From: Enterococcus rivorum
Lineage (GTDB): Bacteria; Bacillota; Bacilli; Lactobacillales; Enterococcaceae
Direction of reading: 5' to 3'
Length of the DNA: 50,658 bases
NCBI RefSeq assembly: GCF_001742285.1
Contig: NZ_MIEK01000019.1
Coordinates: 1-50,658 of the forward strand
In this document: one piece after another, positions 50,285 to 50,658 of the stretch
Position numbering within the stretch: the first letter of the stretch is position 1
Layout: the number at the start of each line of letters is the position of its first letter
Position numbers and translations under genes: made by a program
The notes under the pieces: model-generated
Database searches by the model: none
What the model was told of the DNA's origin: nothing
The model's input: only the letters and a program-made list of their open reading frames with translations

Positions 50285-50658
50285 GGCTTGTTCTTTTTCA
50301 TGGGATTGAAAAGGGTGGTTCCTAGAGTTAATAGAATTCTCAGTTTGAAGTTATAGAAGCTTCTAAAGCCATACGCATTTCGTTTCAATACTTTAATGTG
50401 ATTGTTCAAACACTCTAAGGAACCGTTAGAATATGGCTGTTCAAGTGCGTTTAAAATGCCTTCTTGATACTGTTTAAACGTCTTAATGGTTGTCGCATAT
50501 TTCTCTGATAGATGAGAATAGTTTTGTTTTAAAAGCTCTTGAAACCAGTGAGAATCTTTCGTCCGAACCGCTGCTAGAAAATCTTGGTAGACACCATATC
50601 CTTGCTTGAGTTCTGGGCTATAGGAAAGCAAGCGGTCAACGACTTCTGATTCAGTCAA
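50272..50658 (-). CDS. ISL3-family transposase, C-terminal part
   Basis: At least 128 residues of the C-terminal part of an ISL3 DDE transposase; the N-terminus lies beyond the window end. The block SNGSLECLNNHIKVLKRNAY holds the catalytic Glu of the DDE triad, followed by GFRSFYNFKLRILL, typical of the family. The visible part is uninterrupted, so the element may be active. Confidence 0.9.
   Translation of the reverse strand: MTESEVVDRLLSYSPELKQGYGVYQDFLAAVRTKDSHWFQELLKQNYSHLSEKYATTIKTFKQYQEGILNALEQPYSNGSLECLNNHIKVLKRNAYGFRSFYNFKLRILLTLGTTLFNPMKKNKPVEK

Larger units (their letters stand above)
50199..50658 (-). mobile_element. ISL3-family insertion sequence, one end
   Basis: The terminal repeat begins at about 50199 with GGCTCATTGTCAACT and GTGTTGGTGA, the form seen at ISL3-family ends. 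It encloses a transposase gene that runs out of the window. The other end and any target duplication are not visible. Confidence 0.82.

Overview
The window looks like the chromosome of a low-GC Gram-positive coccus, most likely Enterococcus. The supports are the recA sequence and the cinA-recA-rny order, AT-rich intergenic DNA, GGAGG-type ribosome binding sites, the dhaKLM-gldA locus with dhaQ/dhaS, MprF, an LCP enzyme and a YfhO protein. No species is assigned. About 37 intact genes are supported, plus at least two clear pseudogenes and several small remnants. No tRNA, rRNA or CRISPR array is seen. In many genes the longest open frame begins at a GTG/TTG inside the leader; starts here were moved to the codon with a properly spaced Shine-Dalgarno sequence.

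Layout. 1-7.8 kb: a 1652-residue wall-anchored adhesin/pilin-like protein, a two-gene ABC exporter and a YccF-type membrane protein, all on the minus strand. 7.9-16.4 kb: an accessory envelope region with two paralogous Mga-type regulators on the plus strand. One diverges from a secreted Ig-like protein. The other diverges from a four-gene operon: a LysM membrane anchor, a DivIVA-like coiled coil, a second coiled-coil protein and a membrane-tethered coiled coil. 16.7-26.1 kb: envelope modification genes (YfhO, an LCP wall-polymer ligase, MprF). A magnesium-sensing M-box riboswitch lies directly before the LCP gene. This stretch also holds a GyrI-like protein, a frameshifted ASCH gene and a candidate small RNA.

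26.5-33.4 kb: glycerol/dihydroxyacetone metabolism (dhaK-dhaL-dhaM-gldA, dhaQ, dhaS), two VOC proteins and a monoacylglycerol-lipase-like hydrolase. The dhaK and hydrolase promoters are built alike: a GGACA...TGTCC operator one base upstream of the -35, then a cre-like site across the -10. This suggests one regulon that releases glycerol from lipid, oxidises it and phosphorylates the dihydroxyacetone. 33.9-38.1 kb: the conserved core rny, recA (TTG start, LexA box) and cinA.

38.3-45.2 kb: a tandem-repeat membrane protein with a C-terminal Cys/His motif; a MarR-GNAT-membrane protein-flavin oxidase lipoprotein cluster; an Rrf2 regulator and its NAD(P)-binding target with matching 7-7-7 operators; a DUF4177 protein; a decayed DUF2798 gene. 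45.4-49.2 kb: a Fur-boxed siderophore ABC transporter (yclNOPQ-like). 49.3-50.2 kb: YueI and a hypothetical protein. The window ends inside an ISL3-family insertion sequence.

Most promising points: the M-box ahead of an LCP gene, the Mga-flanked coiled-coil/LysM operon, the shared glycerol-release regulon, and the adhesin that contains a near-complete pilin backbone module.
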